64,000 bases of DNA from Aurantiacibacter poecillastricola (GTDB lineage Bacteria; Pseudomonadota; Alphaproteobacteria; Sphingomonadales; Sphingomonadaceae). The number at the start of each line of letters is the position of its first letter. Positions within the stretch are counted from its first letter, which is position 1. Location of the stretch: NCBI RefSeq assembly GCF_030730945.1, contig NZ_JAVAMS010000001.1, positions 558,001 through 622,000 of the forward strand. The letters are read 5' to 3'. The position numbers were made by a program, and so were the translations under genes. Shown piece after piece: positions 8,700 through 19,049 of this stretch. The notes under the pieces are model-generated. The model was not told where the DNA came from. It was given only the letters and a program-made list of their open reading frames with translations, and ran no database searches.

Positions 8700-9472
8700 G
8701 CCGCTTTCCTCTCTTGCGGCAGGCGGCCGATCAATTCTCGGGCCAGCGCCATGTATGCGCGGCTGCCTGGGCAGGTGTTGTCGTAGACCAATGCTGGCAA
8801 TCCGTGGCTTGGTGCCTCGGACAACCGTACGTTGCGCGGGATGACGGCTTCGAAGACGAGATCGCCAAGGCATTCGCGCACATCGTCGGAAACCTGGTCC
8901 GTCAACCGATTTCGGCGATCAAACATGGTGAGAGCGATCCCGATAATACCCAGATTAGGGTTGAAGCGCTGTTGCACCTGTTCAACCGTTTGCAGCAGCT
9001 GGCTCAAACCCTCGAGCGCAAAAAACTCGCATTGCAGGGGCACCAAGAGCGTATCAGCCGCGCATAGCGCGTTCAGCGTGAGCAAACCCAGCGAAGGCGG
9101 GCAATCGATGAAGCAGATGTCGTGTCCCGTATGGTCCGCCAAGGCGCGGCGCAGGAGCTGCGTACGGTCTTCGATGCCGACGAGCTCGATTTCCGCTCCG
9201 CTCAAATCAACCGTAGCGGGCAGTAGATCCAGTCCCGGAATTGTCGAGGAAACAACGCATTCGCTGATTGCAGCGCCATCTACCAGTACGTCATAGCTCG
9301 AAAGATCCCTCTGGGCAGCAGCAAGGCCCACCCCCGTAGAGGCATTTCCCTGCGGATCGAGGTCGATCAACAAGGTTCGCCAGCCACTGGCGGCCATGGC
9401 GGTCGCTATGTTGATGGCGGAGGTGGTTTTGCCCACCCCGCCCTTTTGATTGGCAATGGCAATGGTAATCAT
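8696..9472 (-). CDS. parA: Chromosome partitioning ATPase ParA
   Basis: 258-residue ParA/Soj-type ATPase that drives origin segregation with ParB. The deviant Walker A motif QKGGVGKTT is at residues 9-17, the switch region includes LLIDLDPQGNAS, and the nucleotide-proximal DCPPSLG segment is present. There is no N-terminal DNA-binding extension, as expected for a chromosomal rather than a plasmid ParA. It overlaps rsmG upstream and parB downstream by four bases each, giving an rsmG-parA-parB transcription unit. Confidence 0.97.
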   Translation of the reverse strand: MITIAIANQKGGVGKTTSAINIATAMAASGWRTLLIDLDPQGNASTGVGLAAAQRDLSSYDVLVDGAAISECVVSSTIPGLDLLPATVDLSGAEIELVGIEDRTQLLRRALADHTGHDICFIDCPPSLGLLTLNALCAADTLLVPLQCEFFALEGLSQLLQTVEQVQQRFNPNLGIIGIALTMFDRRNRLTDQVSDDVRECLGDLVFEAVIPRNVRLSEAPSHGLPALVYDNTCPGSRAYMALARELIGRLPQERKAA

Positions 9473-10098
9473 AGCGGCCCTGGCCTCCCTTTGCCGATTA
9501 ATATGCCTGCCGAGGGATCAGTAGTCGATTGTTCCACGTGGAACATTTCCTGGATAGCTGCAGGCTGCTCTGCTAACTCAATCGCTCCCTTGCGACCTTT
9601 GGGCAACAACCATGTCGTCGAGCGTGTGGAAAAACGGGCGGATAACTCGAGGAGCCTGCCGAGCGGAGCGAAGGCGCGCGCAGTGATTACGGCAGCTTCG
9701 CGCTTATCCACATTTTCGAGGCGCATCCCGCAGACCACGCAATTCGACAAGGAAAACACGTCAACAACCTGCTCAAGCCATTCAATGCGCCGCTTGCGCG
9801 ATTCGATCAGCACTATTGGCGTGTCACGTCTGGCAATAGCCAGGACAAGACCAGGAAATCCCGCTCCGGTTCCCAAATCCATCCATGTGCCCGATGTTTC
9901 ACGTGGAACATGGTCGAGCAATTGCAGGCTATCTGCGATGTGCCGCAGCCAGACTTGCCCTAGACTTGCCGTCGATACGAGATTTTGTCGATCATTCTCA
10001 TGCTCGAGCATGGGAATAAATGCACGAAGGCGCTCCATGGCATCCTGATCGCAGCGCTCAGCGCAAAAATCCCGGGCTGCTTCTTCTGTAGTTATCAT
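9469..10098 (-). CDS. rsmG: 16S rRNA (guanine527-N7)-methyltransferase RsmG
   Basis: 209-residue SAM-dependent methyltransferase (GidB) that methylates G527 of 16S rRNA. The SAM-binding motif [10 protein letters not shown] is at residues 75-84, preceded by HIADSLQLL, both typical of the family. Two parS-like palindromes are embedded in its coding sequence (9530-9545 and 9895-9910). It overlaps mnmG by four bases upstream and parA by four bases downstream. The position between mnmG and parA is the usual one in alphaproteobacteria. Confidence 0.96.
   Translation of the reverse strand: MITTEEAARDFCAERCDQDAMERLRAFIPMLEHENDRQNLVSTASLGQVWLRHIADSLQLLDHVPRETSGTWMDLGTGAGFPGLVLAIARRDTPIVLIESRKRRIEWLEQVVDVFSLSNCVVCGMRLENVDKREAAVITARAFAPLGRLLELSARFSTRSTTWLLPKGRKGAIELAEQPAAIQEMFHVEQSTTDPSAGILIGKGRPGPL
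9530..9545. other. parS: parS-like site 1, inside rsmG
   Basis: TGTTCCACGTGGAACA is a perfect 16-base palindrome and matches the GTTCCACGTGGAAC core of alphaproteobacterial parS. It lies near the 3' end of rsmG, just upstream of parA. Confidence 0.88.
9895..9910. other. parS: parS-like site 2, inside rsmG
   Basis: TGTTTCACGTGGAACA differs at one base from the perfect palindrome and keeps the CACGTG core. It is 365 bases from site 1, inside the rsmG coding sequence. Confidence 0.88.
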
Positions 10099-11948
10099 GC
10101 TGCCCGATCCCTGCGTCGCGCATGAACCAACAGGGCGGCCAGTGCCGCTGGCGTAATTCCTCGCACCCGCCCAGCGGCGGCGAGAGTGCGCGGTTGTGCT
10201 ACGCTTAACCTTTCGACCATTTCGTTCGACAAGCCGGGAACGTCGCCAAACGGAAAATCCGAGCCCAATTCGACAGCGTCGCTGCTGCGGAGATCGCGGA
10301 GCTCTGCATCCTGTCGCGCGAGATAAGGCGCGTATGCTGCATCCTCAGCAACTTCTTCTGCAACCGCGGAAGTGCAATCCAGCCCGCCGGGGAGCCATGG
10401 GGACAAGTCCGAGATTTCAATCCCGGGGAACGCCAGCCAGTCGAACAAGGGCTTTCGTCCGGCGTCTCTCTTTACCGGGATACCCGCCTCCGCGAGCAAT
10501 CCTGCCGTGACCACTCGCTCCAAGGCGGTGTTCCACGTGGAACACTCGTCCAATCGTCTCGAAAACCATTCCGCGCGCTCTTGCCGCACACATCCAATTG
10601 CTAGCGCAAGAGGAGTAAGACGTGTTGTCGCATTATTCGCACGAAGCCGTAACCGGTATTCCGCACGTGCTGTCAGCATACGATAAGGCTCGCTCACGCC
10701 ATGCAGAGTAAGGTCGTCGACCATTACCGCCATGTAACTATTGGCCCGATCGATGGCGGGCGGCTCTTTCCCAAGCAACGAACATCCGGCGTAGAGGCCT
10801 GCGAGCAAGCCTTGGGCAGCCGCTTCCTCATAGCCGGTCGTACCATTGATCTGCCCCGCACAGTAAAGCCCGGCTATGGCCTTGACCTGAAGGTCTGGCC
10901 CCAATGCCCTCGGATCGATATGATCGTATTCGACCGCATATCCGGGTACGGCCATAACAACCTGTTCCAGCCCCTCCATCGCTCGCAGCATATCAAGCTG
11001 CACGTTTACGGGGAGCGACGTGCTGATGCCGTTCGGATAGACGAGGTGCGTTTCCAAGCCTTCCGGCTCAAGGAACACCTGGTGCCCATCACGGTCTGCG
11101 AAGCGGTGGATCTTGTCTTCGATCGAAGGGCAATAACGGGGTCCGGCCGCTCCGATTGCCCCGCTGAAGAGCGGAGACCTGTGAAGGTTGTCCGCAATGA
11201 TTTCATGGGCGCGAGGATTGGTTCGGGTTATCGCGCAGAACACCTGGGGGTTCGTGCGTTGTCTCGTCAGTGGCGACATTGTCCAGCCGTCGCTGTCGGA
11301 GGGTTGCTCCTCCAGACCCGACCAATCGATGGTCCTTCCGTCAAGACGCGGCGGTGTTCCCGTCTTGAGCCGCGCCATGGGTAACTCGGCATTTCGTAAC
11401 TGATCGGCGAGCCTGTGTGCCGCGTTCTCCCCTATTCTCCCACCTTCGAAGCGTTCCTCCCCGCGAAAAAGAGTTCCGCCCAGAAAGGTGCCGGTGCACA
11501 GGATCACGGCCTTCGCAGCAATCTCGGTGCCATCCGCTAGCGCGATTCCCGTCACCCGGTCGTTATGGAGAAGGAGGGCGGCGGCTTCTCCTTCAATGAC
11601 CTGGAGATTGTCCTGCCTCAGGACCATCTTTTGGATAGCCGACTTGAACAATTTGCGGTCCGCCTGGACGCGAGGCCCCTGTACGGCGCTGCCCTTGGAG
11701 CGATTCAGCATCCGGTAGTGGATCGCGGCTGCGTCGGCAGCTCTTGCCAAAAGGCCATCGAAGGCATCGACTTCCCGGACAAGATGGCCTTTACCGAGAC
11801 CGCCAATGGCAGGGTTGCAGCTCATCGCACCAAGAGTAGCAGCCTCGAATGTGACCAGAGCAGTACGCGCGCCGAGGCGCGCGGATGCCGCCGCCGCCTC
11901 GCACCCGGCGTGTCCGCCGCCTACAACTATCACATCGAAGTCATGCAT
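10095..11948 (-). CDS. mnmG: tRNA uridine-5-carboxymethylaminomethyl(34) synthesis enzyme MnmG
   Basis: 617-residue FAD-dependent partner of MnmE in wobble uridine modification (GidA). The FAD-binding GGGHAG motif is at residues 10-15, followed by [18 protein letters not shown]. Other family segments include [16 protein letters not shown] and [21 protein letters not shown]. The C-terminal helical domain is complete and the length is normal. The start at 11948 is supported by alignment of the [18 protein letters not shown]-terminus. A parS-like site lies within the gene at 10529 and another in the gap to mnmE. Confidence 0.97.
   Translation of the reverse strand: MHDFDVIVVGGGHAGCEAAAASARLGARTALVTFEAATLGAMSCNPAIGGLGKGHLVREVDAFDGLLARAADAAAIHYRMLNRSKGSAVQGPRVQADRKLFKSAIQKMVLRQDNLQVIEGEAAALLLHNDRVTGIALADGTEIAAKAVILCTGTFLGGTLFRGEERFEGGRIGENAAHRLADQLRNAELPMARLKTGTPPRLDGRTIDWSGLEEQPSDSDGWTMSPLTRQRTNPQVFCAITRTNPRAHEIIADNLHRSPLFSGAIGAAGPRYCPSIEDKIHRFADRDGHQVFLEPEGLETHLVYPNGISTSLPVNVQLDMLRAMEGLEQVVMAVPGYAVEYDHIDPRALGPDLQVKAIAGLYCAGQINGTTGYEEAAAQGLLAGLYAGCSLLGKEPPAIDRANSYMAVMVDDLTLHGVSEPYRMLTARAEYRLRLRANNATTRLTPLALAIGCVRQERAEWFSRRLDECSTWNTALERVVTAGLLAEAGIPVKRDAGRKPLFDWLAFPGIEISDLSPWLPGGLDCTSAVAEEVAEDAAYAPYLARQDAELRDLRSSDAVELGSDFPFGDVPGLSNEMVERLSVAQPRTLAAAGRVRGITPAALAALLVHARRRDRAA
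10529..10544. other. parS: parS-like site 3, inside mnmG
   Basis: TGTTCCACGTGGAACA is a perfect palindrome identical to site 1, located in the 3' quarter of mnmG. Confidence 0.88.
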
Positions 11949-11971
11949 GATTTGCAGCCGTTTAACCGATC

Positions 11972-11987
11972 TGTTTCACGTGGAATA
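11972..11987. other. parS: parS-like site 4, between mnmG and mnmE
   Basis: TGTTTCACGTGGAATA keeps the CACGTG core but has one substitution in the right arm compared with site 2. It is the only one of the five sites outside a coding region, in the 41-base gap between mnmE and mnmG. Confidence 0.72.
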
Positions 11988-11989
11988 GG

Positions 11990-13264
11990 CTATTTTCCAA
12001 TGCAGAACCTGCCGAAAATAGCATCAAGTACGTCTTCTGTGTCGGTTCGCCCGACCAATGCATCGAAGGCGCGTCGCGCCTCGCGCAAATTTTCCGCCAC
12101 GAGCAGTGGGTCGCTTACCTCCCCCGCTCTCTCGACCGCATGCGAAGCCTCGGTGATGCGTGACCTCTGACGATCATTCAGAGCGGCTTCTCCCGGTTTG
12201 GGCATGGACTCGCGGGCTTGGGTAACCAGTGCCGCGCGCAATGCATCAAGACCATCTCCGCTTACTGCCGATACACGTAGCCACGGTGCCGTCTTGCGCG
12301 TCCTTTCGGGGCGATCCACCTGAGCCTCTATCTCCAGGGAATCCGACGGTCCTTCCCCTTCGGGACCGAGCCATAGAACCAGGTCAGCCCGAACGATTTC
12401 CTCATGGGCACGCGAAATGCCTATTGCCTCGACTGTGTCAGCCCCGGCAGCGCGAAGGCCAGCCATATCGACGAAGGTAAAAGGCACGCCGCGAATGGCA
12501 ACTGAACGCGTCAGAACATCGCGAGTTGTGCCAGCAATCTCCGCGGTAATCGCAGCCTCGCTGTCGACGAGAGCATTGAACAGTGTGGACTTGCCTGCAT
12601 TTGGGGGGCCAGCCAATGCCACACGGTACCCTTCGCGCAAGGTTTCTGCATGTGGCGCTTGGAGGGTCTCCATGAGATCGCGGTGTAACGCGGTCAGGCC
12701 CTCCCGAAAGTCGGGCGACAGTTCCGCAACATCGTCCTCATCCTCGAAATCAAGGACGGCTTCGACCTGTGCCGAGAGGCCCAGCAGCGCCTCCCGCCAT
12801 CCCTCCGCCTTGCGAGAAAGAGTTCCGCCGGCCATCGCCAGTGCGCTTCGGCGTTGCAACTCGGTTTCTGCAGATAGCAGGTCTCCAAGCCCCTCGGCTT
12901 CTGCCAGGTCGATCCGCCCATTGGCAAAGGCGCGCCGCGTAAATTCCCCTGGTTCGGCTGAGCGGCATCCGTCGATCTCGCTTAGCGCAGCGTTTATCGC
13001 GGCGACGACCGCCCTGCCCCCGTGACAATGGAACTCCGCGAGATCCTCGCCGGTTACCGAGGCAGGACCGGGAAAGAAAAGCGCGAGGCCGTCGTCGAGT
13101 GTTTCACGTGAAACATTACGGAATGTCGCGTGCGTTGCCCGTCTGGGTTCGGGGATAGTGCCGATAACGGTCTGCAACACGTCCCTGACTGCTGGACCCG
13201 TCACGCGAATAACGCCGATCCCCGCGGGAGGCTGCCCGCTGGAAAGCGCGAAAATCGTATCCAT
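11990..13264 (-). CDS. mnmE: tRNA modification GTPase MnmE
   Basis: 424-residue GTPase that acts with MnmG on U34 of tRNAs. The N-terminal folate-binding domain starts DTIFALSSGQPPAGIGVIRVTGP. A central helical domain surrounds a G domain with P-loop GPPNAGKST at residues 219-227. The C-terminal CIGK motif with the conserved cysteine is intact. It is slightly shorter than the E. coli protein, as is usual in this group. DUF6489 lies three bases upstream on the same strand, so the two are probably cotranscribed. A parS palindrome lies within its 5' region. Confidence 0.96.
   Translation of the reverse strand: MDTIFALSSGQPPAGIGVIRVTGPAVRDVLQTVIGTIPEPRRATHATFRNVSRETLDDGLALFFPGPASVTGEDLAEFHCHGGRAVVAAINAALSEIDGCRSAEPGEFTRRAFANGRIDLAEAEGLGDLLSAETELQRRSALAMAGGTLSRKAEGWREALLGLSAQVEAVLDFEDEDDVAELSPDFREGLTALHRDLMETLQAPHAETLREGYRVALAGPPNAGKSTLFNALVDSEAAITAEIAGTTRDVLTRSVAIRGVPFTFVDMAGLRAAGADTVEAIGISRAHEEIVRADLVLWLGPEGEGPSDSLEIEAQVDRPERTRKTAPWLRVSAVSGDGLDALRAALVTQARESMPKPGEAALNDRQRSRITEASHAVERAGEVSDPLLVAENLREARRAFDALVGRTDTEDVLDAIFGRFCIGK
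13098..13113. other. parS: parS-like site 5, inside mnmE
   Basis: TGTTTCACGTGAAACA is a perfect palindrome and exactly the canonical bacterial parS consensus. It lies in the 5' part of mnmE, the site closest to the proposed origin, about 4.2 kb from it. Confidence 0.92.
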
Positions 13265-13267
13265 CGA

Positions 13268-13552
13268 TCAGTCTCGGTTGGGCTTGTCCTTGTCTTTGGA
13301 GACGCCGCTGCCCGCCCCCGCTGTCGTAGTCTTCGCAGCGTTTTCCATGAAGTTCTGGAACATCTTCAGTCCCATCTGGCCCATCGGCGCAAGTTGCCGC
13401 GCGTATTGTTCCAGCTGCTCGGTGTTGGAAACGCCCTTCATGGCCCTGGCGATCGAATCGACATAGACTGCGTTGGCCTGCTCTACATCGGGCAGACCCA
13501 TGAAACGCCGGGCTTCCTCGGGCGAGCAATCGATTTCGATATTGACCTTCAT
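13268..13552 (-). CDS. DUF6489 family small protein
   Basis: 94-residue cytoplasmic protein that I match to DUF6489, a family seen mainly in sphingomonads and relatives and of unknown function. The N-terminus MKVNIEIDCSPEEARRFMGLPD and the QMGLKMFQNFM helix are typical; the C-terminus is a short Ser/Lys/Asp-rich tail. The ATG at 13552 follows an AAAGGTGTCC stretch on the minus strand. It precedes mnmE by three bases and is divergent from the hydrolase gene at 13619. Confidence 0.75.
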   Translation of the reverse strand: MKVNIEIDCSPEEARRFMGLPDVEQANAVYVDSIARAMKGVSNTEQLEQYARQLAPMGQMGLKMFQNFMENAAKTTTAGAGSGVSKDKDKPNRD

Positions 13553-13618
13553 CGGACACCTTTCTCTCTAGCGCGCGTAGATCAATCGAGACCAATCAAC
13601 GCTGACGGAGAGTCCTAT

Positions 13619-14317
13619 ATGAGTGAGACACTCGCAATTACCACCCTCGATGGCCCCGACGTATTCAACGCCTATGTCGCGCGGCCAGAGGGCGCGCCGA
13701 AATCCGCGATCATCGTCATCCAGGAGATTTTCGGGGTGAACGCGGGCATCCGCCGCAAGTGCGACAGGCTGGCCGAAGAAGGCTATCTCGCCATGGCGCC
13801 CGACTTGTTCTGGCGTATCGAGCCGGGTGTCGAACTCGACCCCGACATCGAACCCGAATTCCAGCGCGCGCTCGACCTTATGGGCAAGCTCAATCAGGAC
13901 GCTGCAATCCGGGATATCGAGGCGACCATCAAACATGCTCGTACGCAGACCGAATCGGGCAAGGTCGGCGCGGTCGGCTACTGCCTCGGTGGCCGCCTCG
14001 CCTACATGACGGCAACCCGCACCGATGCCGACGCAACGGTGGGCTATTACGGTGTCGGAATCGACGAATTGCTGCGTGAGAAGGATTCCATAGCGCACCC
14101 GCTAATGCTGCATATCCCGACCGAAGATGGTTTCGTCAACAAGGCGACCCAGGCGAAAATGCACGAGGGCTTGGACGACCATCCCAAGGTCACGTTGTAC
14201 GACTATGAGGGACTGGATCACGGTTTCGCCACAGAATTCGGCAAGCGCCGCAATGAGGAAGCGGCGCAGCTGGCAGACAAGCGCACCGCAGAGTTCTTTG
14301 CCGAACATCTGAAATAG
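13619..14317 (+). CDS. Dienelactone hydrolase family protein
   Basis: 232-residue alpha/beta hydrolase of the dienelactone hydrolase family. The nucleophile elbow GYCLGG with a catalytic Cys is at about residues 118-123, the catalytic Asp is probably in the EDGF segment, and the His is in LDHGFA near residue 202, the usual Cys-Asp-His triad. The start follows a GGAGAG site with good spacing; a much longer upstream frame would overlap DUF6489 and mnmE. It is the only plus-strand gene between parB and the proposed origin. The natural substrate cannot be told. Confidence 0.88.
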   Translation: MSETLAITTLDGPDVFNAYVARPEGAPKSAIIVIQEIFGVNAGIRRKCDRLAEEGYLAMAPDLFWRIEPGVELDPDIEPEFQRALDLMGKLNQDAAIRDIEATIKHARTQTESGKVGAVGYCLGGRLAYMTATRTDADATVGYYGVGIDELLREKDSIAHPLMLHIPTEDGFVNKATQAKMHEGLDDHPKVTLYDYEGLDHGFATEFGKRRNEEAAQLADKRTAEFFAEHLK

Positions 14318-14333
14318 CGATAGCATGACAAAA

Positions 14334-14357
14334 GGGGGCGATAACCGCCCCCTTTTT
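14334..14357. terminator. Bidirectional intrinsic terminator between the hydrolase gene and rho
   Basis: Stem GGGGGCG (14334-14340) and CGCCCCC (14346-14352) with loop ATAAC, flanked by A-rich bases on the left and five T on the right. It can end both the plus-strand hydrolase transcript and the minus-strand rho transcript, which converge here. Confidence 0.88.
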
Positions 14358-14390
14358 CAATTATTACAGATAGATGCGCCTATTAGGCGG

Positions 14391-15647
14391 CTACTGGTTC
14401 ATCGTCGCGAAGAAATCTTCGTTGGTCTTGGAATCCTTCATCTTGTCGAGCAGGAATTCCATCGAATCGATGGTGCCCATCTGCATGAGGATGCGGCGCA
14501 GCACCCACATCTTGGATAGCTGCTCCTTGTCCACCAGGAGCTCTTCCTTGCGGGTACCGGACTTGCCAACATCCAGGGCCGGGAAGATTCGCTTATCCGC
14601 CACCTTGCGGTCGAGAACGATCTCCGAGTTGCCGGTGCCCTTGAACTCTTCGAAGATCACTTCGTCCATGCGGCTGCCGGTATCGATCAGCGCGGTGGCA
14701 ATGATGGAGAGCGAGCCGCCCTCCTCGATGTTGCGCGCGGCACCGAAGAAGCGCTTCGGACGTTGCAGCGCGTTGGCGTCCACACCGCCCGTCAGCACCT
14801 TGCCCGATGACGGAACCACGGTGTTGTAGGCCCTGCCCAGACGCGTGATCGAGTCGAGCAGGATGACGACATCCTTCTTGTGCTCGACCAGACGTTTGGC
14901 TTTTTCGATAACCATTTCAGCGACTTGCACGTGGCGCGAGGCGGGCTCGTCGAAGGTCGAGGAGATCACCTCGCCGTTGACCGAGCGCTGCATGTCCGTG
15001 ACTTCCTCGGGCCGTTCGTCCACCAGCAGCACCAGCAGGAAGACTTCCGGGTGGTTGTCGGTGATGGCCTTGGCGATATTCTGCAGCAGCACCGTCTTGC
15101 CGGTACGCGGCGGCGCCACGATCAGCGCGCGCTGGCCCTTGCCCTGCGGACTGATGAGATCGATCACGCGGGCCGACTTGTCCTTGACCGTCGGATCCTT
15201 GGTGTCGAGATTCAGGCGGCTGTCGGGATAGAGCGGCGTGAGGTTGTCGAAATTCGTCCGATGACGCACCGCCTCGGGGTCTTCGTAATTGACCTGCTTC
15301 AGCTTGGTCAGCGCGAAATACCGCTCGCCATCGCGAGGTGCGCGGATTTCGCCTTCCACCGTGTCACCGGTGCGCAGGCCCCATTTGCGGACCTGGTTGG
15401 GCGAGACGTAGATATCGTCCGGTCCGGCGAGGTAATTCGCCTCGGGCGAGCGCAGGAAGCCGAAGCCGTCCTGCAGCACTTCGATCGTGCCGATGCCGAG
15501 GATTTCCTCGCCGTCTTCCGCCACTTCCTTGAGGATGGCGAACATGAGTTCCTGCCGGCGCAGCGTGGAGGCGCCTTCGACGCCCAACTCTTCTGCCATG
15601 GCGACGAGGTCGGCCGGCGCTTTCTGTTTGAGTTCCTTGAGATGCAT
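14391..15647 (-). CDS. rho: Transcription termination factor Rho
   Basis: 418-residue hexameric RNA-dependent ATPase that terminates transcription. The N-terminal helical domain begins [20 protein letters not shown], the OSB-fold RNA-binding domain includes [13 protein letters not shown], and Walker A APPRTGKT is at residues 178-185. The [12 protein letters not shown] segment and the C-terminal secondary RNA-binding region are intact, so the gene is full length. It is the third gene of the minus-strand run hemE-hemJ-rho that leads away from the proposed origin. Confidence 0.97.
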   Translation of the reverse strand: MHLKELKQKAPADLVAMAEELGVEGASTLRRQELMFAILKEVAEDGEEILGIGTIEVLQDGFGFLRSPEANYLAGPDDIYVSPNQVRKWGLRTGDTVEGEIRAPRDGERYFALTKLKQVNYEDPEAVRHRTNFDNLTPLYPDSRLNLDTKDPTVKDKSARVIDLISPQGKGQRALIVAPPRTGKTVLLQNIAKAITDNHPEVFLLVLLVDERPEEVTDMQRSVNGEVISSTFDEPASRHVQVAEMVIEKAKRLVEHKKDVVILLDSITRLGRAYNTVVPSSGKVLTGGVDANALQRPKRFFGAARNIEEGGSLSIIATALIDTGSRMDEVIFEEFKGTGNSEIVLDRKVADKRIFPALDVGKSGTRKEELLVDKEQLSKMWVLRRILMQMGTIDSMEFLLDKMKDSKTNEDFFATMNQ

Positions 15648-15795
15648 TGTCGTTGTATTCCAGATAATTGGGAGGCCGGCTGGTCATGTTGGGCTTGGAG
15701 AAAGCTGACCCGGTCACGCAAGGCATGCGCGGCCTGACGCCGTTGGAGATCCAGCAAATATGGCTTTCGCCAACTCCGGTCAATTCGCAAAATCA

Positions 15796-15817
15796 CCGGG
15801 CGAGAGCGCTCGCCCGG
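15796..15817 (-). terminator. Probable terminator after hemJ
   Basis: A nine-base perfect stem (CCGGGCGAG / CTCGCCCGG) with a four-base loop starts three bases after the hemJ stop. On the minus strand it is followed by the T-rich stretch TGATTTTG, so it can act as a terminator, separating hemE-hemJ from rho. Confidence 0.7.
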
Positions 15818-15820
15818 AAA

Positions 15821-16264
15821 TCAGAACGGTTTGACGATCACCAGGATGACGATGAGCGCCACGGTAATGCCGGGAACCTCGTTCAGCAGGCGCAGGGCCT
15901 TTCCGGAGAGCGGGCGCTCTCCGCGCGCGAGCTTCTTTGCATAGGCCGACATGTAGCCGTGATAGCCCGACAGGATCAGCACCAGCAGCAGCTTGGCGTG
16001 CAGCCAGCCCTGTGACCAGGCATCCAGCGTGATCGCCAGCGCGATGCCGAGCACCCACACGACGATGATCGAAGGCAGCAGGATGATCTTCAGGAGCTTT
16101 TTCTCGCGCTCGGCGAAGCGCGCTGCCTCTTCAGATCCGGCGGTCGCTTCCTGGTGATAGACGAATAGCCGGGGCAGCATGAACAACCCGGCGATCCAGA
16201 AAATCACGAAAATGATATGTCCGGCTTTCAGCCAGAGATAGGTCATGGCGAGAACGTCCTGCAT
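15821..16264 (-). CDS. hemJ: HemJ protoporphyrinogen oxidase (CopD-like membrane protein)
   Basis: 147-residue inner-membrane protein with about four transmembrane helices that oxidises protoporphyrinogen IX in heme synthesis. It has the family-like KAGHIIFVIFWIAGLFMLPRLFVYH at the N-terminus (His near residue 16) and LHAKLLLVLILSGYHGYM with the conserved His-Lys region at about residues 88-107. The gene sits 31 bases downstream of hemE on the same strand, which supports a heme role. It is also annotated as CopD family in many genomes. Confidence 0.88.
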   Translation of the reverse strand: MQDVLAMTYLWLKAGHIIFVIFWIAGLFMLPRLFVYHQEATAGSEEAARFAEREKKLLKIILLPSIIVVWVLGIALAITLDAWSQGWLHAKLLLVLILSGYHGYMSAYAKKLARGERPLSGKALRLLNEVPGITVALIVILVIVKPF

Positions 16265-16295
16265 GGGGGGTATCTAGAATTGCGTGTCGCTCGCG

Positions 16296-17318
<1,023 letters not shown>

Positions 17319-17325
17319 CGAAGAG

Positions 17326-17360
17326 TCCAATCAAACAATAAATATATATAAATAGGATTC
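17326..17360. other. AT-rich element of the proposed origin
   Basis: The core ACAATAAATATATATAAATA is nearly free of G and C in a GC-rich chromosome, which fits a DNA unwinding element. It could also contain the hemE promoter. Confidence 0.6.
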
Positions 17361-17376
17361 AGGACGTTGTTGGCCC

Positions 17377-17385
17377 TGTGGATTA
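17377..17385 (-). promoter_or_regulatory. DnaA box, near-consensus
   Basis: TGTGGATTA on the plus strand reads TAATCCACA on the minus strand, one mismatch from TTATCCACA. It lies about 17 bases from the AT-rich element. Confidence 0.55.
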
Positions 17386-17611
17386 CGGGAATTGCGCGGC
17401 TTTGCCCGAATTCTCCGGCGTTGAGAACCCTTTTGCCGCCATCCCGACTCTGCATCCGGCCTGAGTCAAACGACTCTTCTCCCCGCTATCCCCAGCCTGT
17501 TTGTAAAGCCGTTCGCCTGTCCATGACCCGGCCCCATGAATCCGGGTGGGAGAGGGGGTAAGTTCAATCGACAGCTTGTCCGCAATTCGCTCCCGTGGTT
17601 TATGCAGGGGC

Positions 17612-17620
17612 TTATCCACA
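17612..17620 (+). promoter_or_regulatory. DnaA box, perfect consensus
   Basis: TTATCCACA is an exact match to the DnaA box. Its last base is the A of the proposed ppsR ATG, so DnaA bound here could also affect ppsR expression. Confidence 0.7.
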
Positions 17621-18474
17621 TGGCCCGGCTGCACCTTCATCTCCTATCGGATTCCACCGGCGAAACGCTGGAAATGCTCGCCAAGGCGGCGCTGGCTCAG
17701 TTCGGCGACGCCGACGTCCAGCGCCATTTCTGGCCGATGGTCCGCTCTGTCCAGCATCTCGAACGCATCCTCGGCGATTTCGAGGATAACCCGGGCCTCG
17801 TCCTCTATACCCTGTCGAACGAAGCGACGCGCGACCGGCTGGAGGAAGCCTGTCGCCACCTCTCCCTTCCCCATGTCTCCGCACTCGACCCGGTGGTCGC
17901 AGCGCTGGAGGAGCGGCTTGGCCAGCAGGCGCATGGCCGCCCCGGCGGCAAGAACAAGATGGACGAGGCCTATTTCGAGCGGGTCGATGCCATCCAGTTC
18001 ACCATTGCCCATGATGACGGCATTGCCAGCGAGAACTGGGAGCAGGCCGATATCGTGCTCGCCGGGGTCTCGCGCACTTCCAAGACCCCGACCAGCATCT
18101 ATCTCGCCAATCGCGGTTACAAGGTCGCGAATATCCCGCTGGTGGTGGAAAGCCCGCCGCCCCCGATTCTCTTCAAGCTGAAGAATCCGCTGGTGGTCGG
18201 CCTGACGACGGCTCCGGCCCGGCTCATCCAGATCCGCCGCAACCGCCTGCTCTCGTTAAACGAAAAGACCCAAACCCCCTATGTCGACGAGGAGGTGGTG
18301 AGCAAGGAGGTCGCCTTCGCACGCCGGATGTTTGCCGATAATGGCTGGCCGGTGATCGATGTCACCCGCCGCTCGATCGAGGAGACCGCTGCCGCGGTGA
18401 TCAAGCTGCACCAAGAACGCGAGGCACGGCACGAAGCGAAGCGCCCCCCGCAAACCGGTCCCAAGCCGATATGA
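17620..18474 (+). CDS. ppsR: Pyruvate, water dikinase regulatory protein (PSRP/DUF299)
   Basis: 284-residue bifunctional serine/threonine kinase and phosphorylase that switches PEP synthase or pyruvate phosphate dikinase off and on (family knowledge; its target is not in this window). The N-terminus [20 protein letters not shown] and the nucleotide-binding [11 protein letters not shown] motif at 149-159 are diagnostic. The C-terminal SVEEVA-like part reads [19 protein letters not shown]. The ATG at 17620 gives the conserved N-terminus; upstream ATGs at 17536 and 17602 would add residues outside the domain. It overlaps maf by four bases. Confidence 0.9.
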   Translation: MARLHLHLLSDSTGETLEMLAKAALAQFGDADVQRHFWPMVRSVQHLERILGDFEDNPGLVLYTLSNEATRDRLEEACRHLSLPHVSALDPVVAALEERLGQQAHGRPGGKNKMDEAYFERVDAIQFTIAHDDGIASENWEQADIVLAGVSRTSKTPTSIYLANRGYKVANIPLVVESPPPPILFKLKNPLVVGLTTAPARLIQIRRNRLLSLNEKTQTPYVDEEVVSKEVAFARRMFADNGWPVIDVTRRSIEETAAAVIKLHQEREARHEAKRPPQTGPKPI

Positions 18475-19049
18475 TCGTCCTCGCTTCGAAATCCATGTCC
18501 CGGCAGGCGATGCTGGACGCAGCCGGTGTCGCGTTCGAGGCTCGGCCAGCCGATCTCGACGAGCGAGCGCTGGAGGCCCGCCTTCAAGGCACGCCTGCAG
18601 CCGATATCGCGCTGGCGCTGGCAGAGGCGAAGGCACAGGCCGTGGAAGCTGCCGGATGCCTCGTTCTCGGCAGCGATTCGCTGGTGGTCGTGGGTGAGCA
18701 GCGCTTCGACAAACCGGCGGACCGTGCACAGGCGGCAGGGCATCTGCGCTACTTTTCCGGCAAGTGGATGCACCTGCACTCCGCTGCCGCGCTCGTTCGC
18801 GAGGGCAAGACTGTATGGCAGCATGCAGACCTGGCGCGGTTGAAGGTGCGCGACCTCTCGGACAATTTCATCGAAAGCTATCTCGACGCCGAATGGCCCG
18901 AGGTCGGCCACTGCGTCGGCGTCTTCCGGATCGAGGCGCTGGGCGTGCAACTGTTCGAAACGATTGAGGGCGACCAGTTCACCGTGCTCGGCATGCCGCT
19001 TCTGCCCGTCCTCGCGGCGCTGCGTGAACAGGGGGAATTGCCGCGATGA
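18471..19049 (+). CDS. Maf family nucleoside triphosphate pyrophosphatase
   Basis: 192-residue Maf-like house-cleaning pyrophosphatase that hydrolyses noncanonical nucleotides such as modified UTP, CTP or dTTP. The N-terminal [13 protein letters not shown] motif replaces the usual LASxSPRR, and the catalytic Asp region reads VLGSDSLV. The length fits the family. It overlaps ppsR and aroE by four bases each, giving a tightly coupled run ppsR-maf-aroE-coaE. Confidence 0.88.
   Translation: MIVLASKSMSRQAMLDAAGVAFEARPADLDERALEARLQGTPAADIALALAEAKAQAVEAAGCLVLGSDSLVVVGEQRFDKPADRAQAAGHLRYFSGKWMHLHSAAALVREGKTVWQHADLARLKVRDLSDNFIESYLDAEWPEVGHCVGVFRIEALGVQLFETIEGDQFTVLGMPLLPVLAALREQGELPR

Larger units (their letters stand above)
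17319..17622. other. oriC: Probable chromosomal origin of replication (oriC), hemE-ppsR intergenic region
   Basis: About 300 bases without a gene between divergent hemE and ppsR. The left end has an AT-rich stretch at 17326-17360, unlike anything else nearby. DnaA-type boxes are seen at 17377-17385 (TGTGGATTA, one mismatch on the minus strand) and 17612-17620 (TTATCCACA, perfect). Gene direction flips here on both sides. In Caulobacter and Rickettsia the origin is between hemE and the RP001/DUF299 gene, which is the ppsR family, so the location argues for oriC. The exact limits are my estimate. Confidence 0.75.

Noticed and set aside
17486..17494. CTATCCCCA as a DnaA box
   Set aside because: Two mismatches from consensus, so not counted; likewise TTGTCCGCA at 17576-17584.
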